A DNA stretch of 14,889 bases from Porphyromonadaceae bacterium UBA7176. Lineage in GTDB: Bacteria > Bacteroidota > Bacteroidia > Bacteroidales > Muribaculaceae. Where the stretch lies: NCBI GenBank assembly GCA_002491245.1, contig DKVO01000036.1, positions 24,910 through 39,798 of the forward strand, written 5' to 3'. Made by a program: the position numbers and the translations under genes. Within the stretch, counting starts at the first letter, position 1. Every line of letters starts with the position of its first letter. Shown piece by piece: positions 6,908 through 14,557 of this stretch. The notes beneath the pieces were generated by a model. That model was not told the origin of the DNA. It made no database searches and saw only the letters and a program-made list of their open reading frames with translations.

Positions 6908-6939
6908 TTTTAATATTCGGCGAAATGTGAGTAACTTTG
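6908..6939 (+). promoter_or_regulatory. Promoter of the UPF0104 - carboxynorspermidine dehydrogenase operon
   Basis: TAACTTTG (6932-6939), followed by CA, is a perfect match to the Bacteroidota -7 motif. A TTTT at 6908-6911, beginning 24 bases upstream, may serve as a weak -33 element. The ATG of the downstream gene follows at 6964. The segment AAATGTG just before the -7 element also occurs before the -7 element at 3699. Confidence 0.65.
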
Positions 6940-6963
6940 CATGTTGCACCGATATAATAAATC

Positions 6964-7989
6964 ATGGCAGAAAACAAAGGCGCCGGCTCGTTTGCCGGCA
7001 ACATAATAAAATTCGTCATACCGCTTGTCATCAGCGTTGGTCTGTGCTATCTTCTTTTCACGGGCATAGACTTCAAGGAAATGATGGCTATAATCCGCGA
7101 GCAGTGCGACTTCCGGTGGATAGCCCTCGGTTTCGTATTTTCCATAGCTGCCCAGATATGCCGCGGCTACCGTTGGGGTATACAGCTCAGGGCCCTCGGC
7201 GTGACACCGCCGGCACGCATCCTCAACTATAGCATATTCGGCACATATGCTGTCAACCTCGTCTTCCCCCGTCTCGGCGAAGTATGGCGCAGCGGATATA
7301 TCGCCCAACGCCAGCGTGCGCCGTTCACCACGGTGTTCGGGTCGATGGTCGCCGACCGTCTTTCCGATACGATATCGGTTGCCCTCATCACATTGTTCGC
7401 ATTTATCGTGGCATCAAAGGCCATCCTCGGTTTTCTTGACCAAAACGGCGACAGCTATGCCGCCATCGGGCGGCTGCTTACATCGCCCTGGCTCTGGGGT
7501 TGCGCCGCGCTCTGTGTGGCAGCCCTTGTATTCATGCTCAAGGTGCGCACCCACAACAAGATATTGCTCAAAATCCGTCAGGCCGTAGGCGAGCTATGGC
7601 AGGGCTTTGCGGTTATCGTCAAAATGCCTGGCAAAGGCCGCTGGCTCCTCCTCACCGCCGGTATATGGATATGCTACTTCATGCAGCTCTATGTGAGTTT
7701 TTACGCGTTTCCTTTCACCGCCCAGCTCCTCTCCGACTGGGGCACGCAGGCAGCTCTGGTCACTTTCGTCCTTGGCAGTATCTCGATGGGTGTGCCGTCG
7801 AACGGCGGCATAGGTCCGTGGCAATGGGCCGTGATGTTCGCCTTGGGCATATATGGGCTACCTATCGAGCAAGCAGGCGCATTCGCAAACCTCTCACTCG
7901 GCACGACAACATTACTCACGATAGCTCTCGGTATCTTAACATTCGCGGCTATCGCACTCGATAAGAAAAAAACGAATAAAAATGTCTAA
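6964..7989 (+). CDS. AglD/UPF0104-type membrane protein (lysylphosphatidylglycerol synthase TM-like domain)
   Basis: This 341-residue protein has about eight membrane segments and belongs to the family PF03706, whose fold is shared with the flippase half of MprF (lysyl-phosphatidylglycerol synthase) and archaeal AglD. It lacks the aminoacyl-transferase domain of MprF. Conserved motifs are NLVFPRLGEVWR (98-109), which is the hallmark N-x3-P-R-x-G-E pattern, DRLSDT (131-136), and MGVPSNGGIGPWQ (275-287). The likely role is transfer or flipping of a lipid or lipid-linked substrate in the inner membrane, but no substrate can be read from the sequence. ATG 6964 follows a good promoter. The stop overlaps the next gene's start by 8 bases (7982-7989), indicating translational coupling to the polyamine dehydrogenase gene. 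Confidence 0.85.
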   Translation: MAENKGAGSFAGNIIKFVIPLVISVGLCYLLFTGIDFKEMMAIIREQCDFRWIALGFVFSIAAQICRGYRWGIQLRALGVTPPARILNYSIFGTYAVNLVFPRLGEVWRSGYIAQRQRAPFTTVFGSMVADRLSDTISVALITLFAFIVASKAILGFLDQNGDSYAAIGRLLTSPWLWGCAALCVAALVFMLKVRTHNKILLKIRQAVGELWQGFAVIVKMPGKGRWLLLTAGIWICYFMQLYVSFYAFPFTAQLLSDWGTQAALVTFVLGSISMGVPSNGGIGPWQWAVMFALGIYGLPIEQAGAFANLSLGTTTLLTIALGILTFAAIALDKKKTNKNV

Positions 7990-9178
7990 AGTCATCATCA
8001 TCGGCGTTGGCGGCGTAGGCTCCGTCGTAGCGCACAAATGCGCACAGCACCCCGAAGTATTCACCGAAATCGTGCTTGCAGCGCGTACGCAGGCCAAATG
8101 CGACGCCCTGGCCAAGGCCATCGGCGCACCCAACATCACCACCGACCGTGTCGACGCCGACAATGTGGACGAACTCGTGGCCCTCTTTGAGCGCCACCGT
8201 CCGGAAATGGTAATCAATGTGGCCCTGCCTTATCAGGATCTCACTATCATGGAGGCTTGCCTCAAGACCGGTGTCAACTATCTCGATACCGCCAACTACG
8301 AACCCAAAGACGTGGCTCACTTCGAGTATTCATGGCAGTGGGCCTACCGCGAGCGCTTCGAGAAAGCCGGACTGACAGCTATCCTCGGATGCGGTTTCGA
8401 CCCGGGTGTGTCGGGAGTATTCACAGCATATGCTGCCAAGCACCATTTCTCAGAGATGGAGTATCTCGATATCGTAGACTGCAATGCCGGCAACCACGGC
8501 AAGGCTTTCGCCACCAACTTCAACCCAGAGATCAACATCCGCGAGATCACACAGAACGGCCGCTACTACGAAGACGGCAAATGGGTGACGACCAAGCCCC
8601 TCGAGATACATAAATCGCTCACCTACCCCAATATCGGCGCACGCGACTCATACCTTCTCTACCATGAAGAGCTCGAATCGCTGGTAATCAACTACCCCAC
8701 AATCAAGCGCGCACGCTTTTGGATGACATTCGGTCAGGAATACCTGACTCACCTGCGTGTCATTCAGGATATCGGCATGGCGCGCATCGACGAAATCGAC
8801 TACAACGGCACCAAAATCGTGCCCTTGCAGTTCCTCAAGGCCGTCCTCCCCAATCCTCAAGACCTTGGCGAGAACTACCACGGCGAGACCTCGATAGGCT
8901 GCCGTATCTCAGGCAAGGACAAGGAAGGCAAACCCCTGACCTACTACATCTACAACAACTGCTCCCATGAGGCAGCATACAAGGAGACGGGTATGCAGGC
9001 AGTGAGCTACACTACGGGCGTGCCTGCGATGTGCGGTGCCATGATGTTCCTCACCGGCAAGTGGGTAAAACCGGGCGTACACAACGTGGAGGAGTTCGAT
9101 CCCGATCCATTCCTCGAAGCTATCGCCGCCAACGGCCTGCCCTGGCATGAAATAATGAACCAGGATCTGGAGGTGTAA
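7982..9178 (+). CDS. Carboxynorspermidine/carboxyspermidine dehydrogenase (saccharopine dehydrogenase family)
   Basis: The 398-residue protein matches CANSDH/CASDH, the cytosolic NADPH-dependent enzyme that condenses aspartate semialdehyde with putrescine or diaminopropane to carboxyspermidine or carboxynorspermidine, the first committed step of the alternative spermidine pathway. The N-terminal Rossmann motif is GVGGVG (8-13), with AARTQAKCDAL (33-43) after the second strand. Further family-like stretches are YLDTANYEP (100-108), LGCGFDPGVSGVF (135-147) and a conserved C-terminal part around HEAA and the segment SYTTGVPA. Length is that of characterised homologues, which distinguishes it from the bifunctional lysine pathway enzyme. 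It starts inside the last 8 bases of the UPF0104 gene and ends just before a strong hairpin. The partner decarboxylase (nspC-like) is not in this window. Confidence 0.85.
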   Translation: MSKVIIIGVGGVGSVVAHKCAQHPEVFTEIVLAARTQAKCDALAKAIGAPNITTDRVDADNVDELVALFERHRPEMVINVALPYQDLTIMEACLKTGVNYLDTANYEPKDVAHFEYSWQWAYRERFEKAGLTAILGCGFDPGVSGVFTAYAAKHHFSEMEYLDIVDCNAGNHGKAFATNFNPEINIREITQNGRYYEDGKWVTTKPLEIHKSLTYPNIGARDSYLLYHEELESLVINYPTIKRARFWMTFGQEYLTHLRVIQDIGMARIDEIDYNGTKIVPLQFLKAVLPNPQDLGENYHGETSIGCRISGKDKEGKPLTYYIYNNCSHEAAYKETGMQAVSYTTGVPAMCGAMMFLTGKWVKPGVHNVEEFDPDPFLEAIAANGLPWHEIMNQDLEV

Positions 9179-9185
9179 AACAATA

Positions 9186-9212
9186 TCGGGAGGGAGCGAT
9201 GCTCCCTCCCGA
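9186..9212. terminator. Strong hairpin, probable transcription terminator
   Basis: TCGGGAGGGAGC (9186-9197) pairs perfectly with GCTCCCTCCCGA (9201-9212) around a three-base loop GAT, giving a 12-bp GC-rich stem. It begins seven bases after the dehydrogenase stop and ends 24 bases before the next start. No T-run follows on the + strand, so termination may be incomplete. I see no TAnnTTTG motif between the hairpin and ATG 9237, so the next block either uses an unrecognised promoter or depends on read-through past this hairpin. Confidence 0.75.
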
Positions 9213-9236
9213 ACCTAAATACAAAACGACTTGCAG

Positions 9237-10295
9237 ATGAAACCCAACGCTAAAATCCTTCTGATCGATCACGATGCCGACCTGGTAACGGTCAATACTT
9301 TCGCAGCCTTGCGCGAGAAAGGCTATGACGTGGTTCTGGCAACCAGCGATCCCGACAAAGGCCGTACCACCGGGCTGCCGTGCGAGAAAATAAGCGCTAT
9401 CAAATCAAAATTCACACGCCGGGCCATCTGCGACATTCACAAAGTAATCAAGCGAGCCGGCATCGACATCGTGTTCTGCGCAAGTACGTCAGCCTTGTCG
9501 AACTGCCTGATAGCCAATATCGGTACCGGAGCAAAAGTAATCGGCTACCGCGGCACACAGGCCCGTATACGCCGTCTCGACCCGACATACTACATGGCAC
9601 TCCTCAACCCCAGGACAGACCATATCGTGTGCGAGACAAAAGACATCGAAGAAAACCTGACCAATTACATCCCGGCACGCAAACTCAGCACACATCCTAA
9701 GCCTTACTCGACAGAATGGGTGGCAGAGGCTGTCGAACACCCCGTCAGAGCAGACATCAGTCCCGATACCCTTGCGCTGAGCTATGTAGGCATCAGTGAA
9801 GGCCGCCCCCACAAGGGACTGCATGTATTGGTGGATGCTATAAAACTACTCAACTCCAGAGGGGTGAAAACGCATCTCACGGTAGTCGGCAAAGCTTCGC
9901 AAGCCGATATCGACCGGGCACCAGAGAACATATCGTTTACCGGCAACCGCCCCGACGCAGTGAACTATATCGCCGGCAGCGATGTGTTTGTGCTCCCGTC
10001 GCTGCGCGACGCATCGCCGCGCGTTGTCCGCGAGGCACAGGCCTGCGGTATCCCGTGTATAGTCTCCGACATACCCGGAGCAAGAGACCTCATACTCACC
10101 GGCCCTGATGAGCGGTCGGGTATCCTGACAGCACCCAACGACGCCGAAGCAATAGCCGATGCTATCGACACCTTGAAGAACGATCCGTCATTGCGCAAGG
10201 AAATGTCGGGCAACGCAATCAAAAACATCATCGAAAACTACAGTTTCGACAAATACGTCGACTACTTCTGTCAGGTCATCGAAAAACTTATCTAA
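9237..10295 (+). CDS. GT4-family glycosyltransferase
   Basis: The 352-residue protein is a GT-B fold glycosyltransferase of family GT4, transferring a sugar from a nucleotide-sugar donor, most likely onto a lipid-linked or LPS-core acceptor at the cytoplasmic face of the inner membrane. The N-terminal acceptor domain begins with AKILLIDHD (5-13). The donor domain starts with YVGISEGRPHKGLHVLVDA (183-201), the usual sugar-nucleotide phosphate loop, and carries FTGNRPD (234-240) and the segment DASPRVVREAQACGIP (258-273). The latter holds the E-x7-E motif as Asp258-x7-Glu266, a conservative change. The frame also offers TTG 9231, two codons earlier; ATG 9237 is preferred. The next gene begins 12 bases after the stop, so it probably heads an envelope-glycan operon. 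Confidence 0.88.
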   Translation: MKPNAKILLIDHDADLVTVNTFAALREKGYDVVLATSDPDKGRTTGLPCEKISAIKSKFTRRAICDIHKVIKRAGIDIVFCASTSALSNCLIANIGTGAKVIGYRGTQARIRRLDPTYYMALLNPRTDHIVCETKDIEENLTNYIPARKLSTHPKPYSTEWVAEAVEHPVRADISPDTLALSYVGISEGRPHKGLHVLVDAIKLLNSRGVKTHLTVVGKASQADIDRAPENISFTGNRPDAVNYIAGSDVFVLPSLRDASPRVVREAQACGIPCIVSDIPGARDLILTGPDERSGILTAPNDAEAIADAIDTLKNDPSLRKEMSGNAIKNIIENYSFDKYVDYFCQVIEKLI

Positions 10296-10307
10296 ACATC
10301 ATCGAAT

Positions 10308-12122
10308 ATGGATATCATCCGGAAGTTCAAAAGTGCGCTGTCGGCCAAAGGTCTTTTGGCCTGGGTGATAGGAGCTATATATTTCAAATTTCTCTACTTT
10401 GACCTACTTTGGGCCGCCGACAGCACATTCTCGGGTTTCCAGTTTTTCATAGGCTACCTTACCAAGCTGGCTTTCGCCACCCTGCTCACCATGCCGCTGC
10501 TCCTGTGGCGCTCGAAGTGGTATGCTGTCACCATCGGGCTACTCCTCGACACATGGCTGATAGCCAACCTGATGTACTTCCGCACATACTTTACCGTGAT
10601 ACCGGCGGCAAGCTACGGGTTGGTAGGCAACCTTGCCGACTTCACCGACAGCGTATGGGAGTCGCTGCGCCCCGGCGACATCATGTTTCCGCTCTCTACA
10701 GTTATCCTCGGCGCCCGTCTGTGGCACACCTCGGTAGCATCGGTAATCAAGAGCAATCTGCGCAGGATATCATACACTCTGGCCGCACTCCTCACCGCGC
10801 CGATGGCTATAGTGGGTGTATATCTTCTCTGCATGGGAGGATATAAGAAAGCTTACGAAAAACTGATGTACGACTATTCGACCTGCGGAGCTGCCGTATA
10901 CACCATACCCGGGGCTATGTCGTATGAGCTTATAAAGGGAAAGGTAGAACTGACTCCCGAGGTGCGTGACGAAATCAGCGCATGGCTTGCCGGCCGCCAA
11001 AGCACGCCGGTCATGCCCGACTCGCTCAAGACTCCCGACAACGTAATTGTACTCCTTCTCGAAAGCTTCGAGAGCTGGCCTTTAGGCAAAACAATCGAGG
11101 GGCAGGAGATAACGCCCAATCTCAACCGGCTCCTGAAAGACTCCACAACGTTCTATGCCGACAAGGTGCTGAGCCAGGTAAAAGGTGCGCGTTCGATAGA
11201 CGCCCAACTGATACTCCACACAGGTCTGCTGCCGGTAAACTACGGCGCGTACTCATACCGTTTTGTCCACAACACCTACCCGTCGCTCGACAAGGCATGG
11301 AAAGAGAAATACGGCCAGGAGGCTCAAGTGGCATCGTTTACCGTCGACAAACGGACGGTATGGAATGTCGCCGTCGTAGCTCAGGATTTCGGTTATGAGC
11401 TGTACGACAAACCACACTGGGTGCTCGATGTCAAAACAGGTCCTCGCGGACGTCTTGGCGATGATTCTTTCCTTCGGCAGTCATACGCCAAGCTCGCCGA
11501 CGACACGTTCGTCAAGCCCGGCGGTCATTCACTTGTGCAGTGTGTCACCTACTCAGGCCACACGCCATTTGTGATACCCGAAGAACTCAAGGAGGTACAT
11601 TTCTCTTCAAAAATACCCGAGCGGATCGCCCGTTATCTCGAGGTGGCCAACTACACCGACCGTGCAATCGGCGCTTTTGTCGACAGCCTTGCCACCAACC
11701 CCAAGTTTGCCAACACCGCAGTGGTGATTACCGGCGACCACGAAGGCATCGGCACCCAACGCGCCGAATTCATGCGCGACCCGGAGGTGGGCTCCTGGCT
11801 GTCGCCCAATCAATACGTGCCGTTAATAGTGCTCAACTCGCCCGTCGGAGACCGTTACGACAAAGTAATGGGACAGATTGACATATACCCTACCCTGCTA
11901 CAGCTTTTTGGTCTCGAAGACTATGCATGGAAAGGCCTCGGACACAGCATCCTCGACCCTAACAAACCGGCATTTGCCGTAAACAGCCTCGGCCAGATAG
12001 AAGGCTCGGCAGAAAACCTGACCGACGAGGAAACCGCCCACGCGCGCCGTATCTACGACATAAGCGACCTTATCATCGCCACCGACTATTTCAAGGACTC
12101 CGATTTTGCAGACAAGCGATAG
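10308..12122 (+). CDS. LtaS-like membrane sulfatase-fold transferase (phosphoglycerol/phosphoethanolamine transferase type)
   Basis: The 604-residue protein has an N-terminal membrane part with about five hydrophobic segments (within 15-180) and a large extracytoplasmic alkaline-phosphatase/sulfatase-fold domain (about 243-590). This architecture is that of LtaS, OpgB and related enzymes that move phosphoglycerol or phosphoethanolamine head groups from phospholipids onto surface glycans. Metal and catalytic positions appear as Glu252 in LLLESFE (249-255), Ser296 in ARSIDAQL (294-301), where LtaS has its catalytic Thr, His418 in SGHTPF (416-421), and Asp477-His478 in TGDHEG (475-480). The order and spacing resemble Staphylococcus aureus LtaS. 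A diderm has no lipoteichoic acid, so the acceptor is probably LPS core, a capsule or a glycolipid. It lies 12 bases after a glycosyltransferase gene and 3 bases before an LPS-kinase-like gene. Fold is firm; the substrate is inference. Confidence 0.85.
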   Translation: MDIIRKFKSALSAKGLLAWVIGAIYFKFLYFDLLWAADSTFSGFQFFIGYLTKLAFATLLTMPLLLWRSKWYAVTIGLLLDTWLIANLMYFRTYFTVIPAASYGLVGNLADFTDSVWESLRPGDIMFPLSTVILGARLWHTSVASVIKSNLRRISYTLAALLTAPMAIVGVYLLCMGGYKKAYEKLMYDYSTCGAAVYTIPGAMSYELIKGKVELTPEVRDEISAWLAGRQSTPVMPDSLKTPDNVIVLLLESFESWPLGKTIEGQEITPNLNRLLKDSTTFYADKVLSQVKGARSIDAQLILHTGLLPVNYGAYSYRFVHNTYPSLDKAWKEKYGQEAQVASFTVDKRTVWNVAVVAQDFGYELYDKPHWVLDVKTGPRGRLGDDSFLRQSYAKLADDTFVKPGGHSLVQCVTYSGHTPFVIPEELKEVHFSSKIPERIARYLEVANYTDRAIGAFVDSLATNPKFANTAVVITGDHEGIGTQRAEFMRDPEVGSWLSPNQYVPLIVLNSPVGDRYDKVMGQIDIYPTLLQLFGLEDYAWKGLGHSILDPNKPAFAVNSLGQIEGSAENLTDEETAHARRIYDISDLIIATDYFKDSDFADKR

Positions 12123-12125
12123 ACG

Positions 12126-12881
12126 ATGAAGACGACAATCGAGATAAACCATGCATTCAAGAGGCTGCGCCCATTTTTCGAGAGAATAGCCTCGTCGGGT
12201 GTTCCTGCCGGTGCCCAACTCATCTACCGTGCACGAAACAGCGTCTATACCACGACCGTCGACGGTCTTACGCTCAATATCAAGGCATTCCGCAAGCCAT
12301 CGTTCCCCAACAACTATATCTACACCCACATCCGCCAAAGCAAGGCCCGTCGGTCGTATTACAACGCTCAACGACTTATAAATCTCGGCATAGACACTCC
12401 ATCGCCGGTCGGATATATCGAAAATGTCGAAAACGGGCAGTTGACGACTTCTTATTATATCTCGTTGCAGCTGCAAGGCCACGGCGACATGCGGCGGTGG
12501 CTTGAAAACCCGGTGGCTCGCGAAGCACTTCCTGCCTTGGCGAAATTCCTATATACCCTGCACCAAAAAGGAGTATGGCACAAGGACTTTTCACCAGGCA
12601 ACGTACTGTTCAAGCGAGATAAGACAACTGACAGCGGTTTCCGTTTTTTCCTTATAGACCTGAACCGCATGGAATTTGATATGTACGCACGCGGCCGGCA
12701 ACTAAGGAACCTTGCATCGATCTATATCGAGAGCGAGGAAGAGACAGCGCGCTTCGCCCGGATGTACGCACAGGCCGCCGGCCTTGACGCGCCGCAGACT
12801 GAAGCCGAAGCACTCCGACTCTACCACAAATATCTCGACCACAAAAGAAGGCTAAAGCGATTAAAAAACATGTTCAAATGA
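12126..12881 (+). CDS. Kdo/heptose kinase-like protein (KdkA/WaaP/InaA family)
   Basis: The 251-residue protein has a reduced eukaryotic-like kinase fold of the lipopolysaccharide kinase family (PF06293), which phosphorylates Kdo or heptose of the LPS inner core in the cytoplasm. The likely ATP-binding Lys is Lys53 in LNIKAFRKP (50-58). The hinge-like region is at 111-125. The catalytic loop WHKDFSPGNVLF (151-162) gives His152, Asp154 and Asn159, and FFLIDLNRM (174-182) supplies metal-binding Asp178. The C-terminal end is helical and basic. No acidic residue occurs between 71 and 89, where the alpha-C glutamate would be expected, though this placement is uncertain. It begins 3 bases after the LtaS-like gene and its stop overlaps the next start as ATGA (12878-12881). 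With its neighbours it points to phosphorylation of LPS core. Confidence 0.85.
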   Translation: MKTTIEINHAFKRLRPFFERIASSGVPAGAQLIYRARNSVYTTTVDGLTLNIKAFRKPSFPNNYIYTHIRQSKARRSYYNAQRLINLGIDTPSPVGYIENVENGQLTTSYYISLQLQGHGDMRRWLENPVAREALPALAKFLYTLHQKGVWHKDFSPGNVLFKRDKTTDSGFRFFLIDLNRMEFDMYARGRQLRNLASIYIESEEETARFARMYAQAAGLDAPQTEAEALRLYHKYLDHKRRLKRLKNMFK

Positions 12882-14542
12882 AAATAAGCGTATACTGCAA
12901 CAATATCGGGCGCAAACTCCAGGTCGAAGCCGGGTGTTCGCTCGCCGACATCGCCGCCGGCATATCAGACGAACTGGGCATAGACCCGATCTGCTGCCGG
13001 GTGAACAACAAGACCGAAGCACTCGACTTCGTTCTCTACCAACCCAAGCTTATCGAGTTTCAGGACAAGACTACCGGGTCGGGGCCACGTGTATACACCC
13101 GGTCGCTGTGCATGATGCTCTACCGCGCCGTGGCAGCCATACTGCCGGGCACACAACTCACTATCGAACATTCTATATCGCACGGCTATTATTGCCGTCT
13201 GGGTGGTTTCGAACATGTGGAGCAAAGCACCATCGACAGCCTCGCCGACTATATGCATACGCTTGTAGAGCGCGACATCCCATATAAACGCCATCAGGAT
13301 CTCACGGCAGAAGTGTGTGCCGTCTTCGAGCAGCACGGATTGATGTCGAAAGCCCGTCTGCTGCGGACCATCCGTGAGCTGTACACGACCTACTATACTC
13401 TCGACGGCGTACCCGACAGCTATTACGGCGCCTTAGCTCCCTCCACCTCCCATATCGGTGTATTCAATCTCAAGCCTTACAAAAAAGGCTTCCTGCTGCT
13501 GCCATTCGACCCCACCGACCCCTCGCGCCCGGCACAGCCTATCGAACAGGAAAAGATGTACAAAGCTTTCACGGATTATGTGGAGTTTAACCATATCGTC
13601 GGCGTAAGCGATGTGGGCGAACTCAACACCTATGTGCAACACCACCGCGCCGCCGACCTCATCAATATCGCCGAGGCCCTCCACGAAAAAGCGCTGGCCC
13701 GCATCAGCGACGACATCACGGCCCGTTACCGCGACGGAGGCGCCAGAATCGTGCTCATTTCCGGCCCGTCGTCGTCGGGCAAGACCACAACGACCAAGCG
13801 CCTTGCAATCCAGCTCATGACCAATCTGCTCAAACCGCAGATGATATCGCTCGACGATTACTTCGTAGACCGCGACCGCACTCCGCGCGACAATACCGGC
13901 GACTATGACTACGAGTCGCTCTACGCTCTCGATCTGGCACAGTTCAACGCCGACCTGAGCGCAATTCTTGCCGGCGAGGAAGTGGAACTGCCGACCTACA
14001 ACTTCGCCACAGGCAAACGCGAATACCGAGGTAAACGCATCCGTCTCGACGAAGGATCGATACTGCTGATCGAGGGTATCCACGGCCTCAACCCCGAACT
14101 GACGAGCCATATACCCGACAAGATGAAATACCGAGTGTATGTGTCGGCACTTACTACATTGTCGATCGACGACCACAACTGGGTGCCCACTACCGACAAC
14201 CGCCTGCTGCGCCGCATTGTCCGCGACCATAAATATCGCGGCACGTCGGCCGAGGAAACCATACGCCGGTGGCCTAGTGTGCGCCGTGGAGAGGAGAAAT
14301 GGATATTCCCCTATCAGGAAAACGCCGACGCTATGTTCAACTCGTCGCTGCTTTTCGAGTTGGGCGTGATGAAAGATGAAGCCGAGACCGTGCTGCGCTC
14401 CGTACCCTACGATGTGCCCGAGTATGCCGAGGCCTACCGCCTGCGAAAATTCTTGAGTTACTTCCTGCCTATCAACTCGTCGCTGATACCATCGACAAGT
14501 CTTCTCCGCGAGTTCCTCGGAGGCAGCTCATTCAAATATTAA
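12878..14542 (+). CDS. Nucleoside (uridine) kinase with N-terminal TGS and ThrRS-editing-like domains
   Basis: The 554-residue protein joins three parts. Residues 1-62 look like a TGS/ubiquitin-like domain. Residues about 70-210 resemble the second-additional domain of threonyl-tRNA synthetase. Residues 288-520 are a P-loop uridine kinase/phosphoribulokinase-type domain. The Walker A loop is GPSSSGKTT (296-304), followed by SLDDYFVDRDRTPRD (324-338), a substrate-binding region typical of uridine kinases, and LLIEGIHGLNP (396-406). The probable reaction is phosphorylation of uridine or cytidine with GTP or ATP in the cytosol. Long multidomain forms like this are common in Bacteroidales, so the length is not odd for the phylum. 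The ThrRS-like domain has lost the HxxxH residues used for editing, with Arg74 and Met78 in their place by my hand comparison. Start ATG 12878 overlaps the previous stop by four bases. Confidence 0.85.
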   Translation: MKISVYCNNIGRKLQVEAGCSLADIAAGISDELGIDPICCRVNNKTEALDFVLYQPKLIEFQDKTTGSGPRVYTRSLCMMLYRAVAAILPGTQLTIEHSISHGYYCRLGGFEHVEQSTIDSLADYMHTLVERDIPYKRHQDLTAEVCAVFEQHGLMSKARLLRTIRELYTTYYTLDGVPDSYYGALAPSTSHIGVFNLKPYKKGFLLLPFDPTDPSRPAQPIEQEKMYKAFTDYVEFNHIVGVSDVGELNTYVQHHRAADLINIAEALHEKALARISDDITARYRDGGARIVLISGPSSSGKTTTTKRLAIQLMTNLLKPQMISLDDYFVDRDRTPRDNTGDYDYESLYALDLAQFNADLSAILAGEEVELPTYNFATGKREYRGKRIRLDEGSILLIEGIHGLNPELTSHIPDKMKYRVYVSALTTLSIDDHNWVPTTDNRLLRRIVRDHKYRGTSAEETIRRWPSVRRGEEKWIFPYQENADAMFNSSLLFELGVMKDEAETVLRSVPYDVPEYAEAYRLRKFLSYFLPINSSLIPSTSLLREFLGGSSFKY

Positions 14543-14557
14543 ACGCTACTCTTAGCT

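Noticed and set aside
6868..6910. Possible hairpin GCC-AAAC-GGC after the small membrane protein
   Set aside because: Only three paired bases are clear; it is not convincing as a terminator.
11898..12482. Minus-strand open frame (194 codons) spanning the LtaS-like/LPS-kinase junction
   Set aside because: Both + strand genes are clear family members; the reverse frame shows no motifs and would need an overlap of both.
13433..14230. Long minus-strand open frame (265 codons) opposite the nucleoside kinase gene
   Set aside because: It lies wholly inside a well-recognised kinase gene, and its translation is rich in Val, His and Arg in a way expected from the reverse of GC-rich codons. No family resemblance or promoter was seen.
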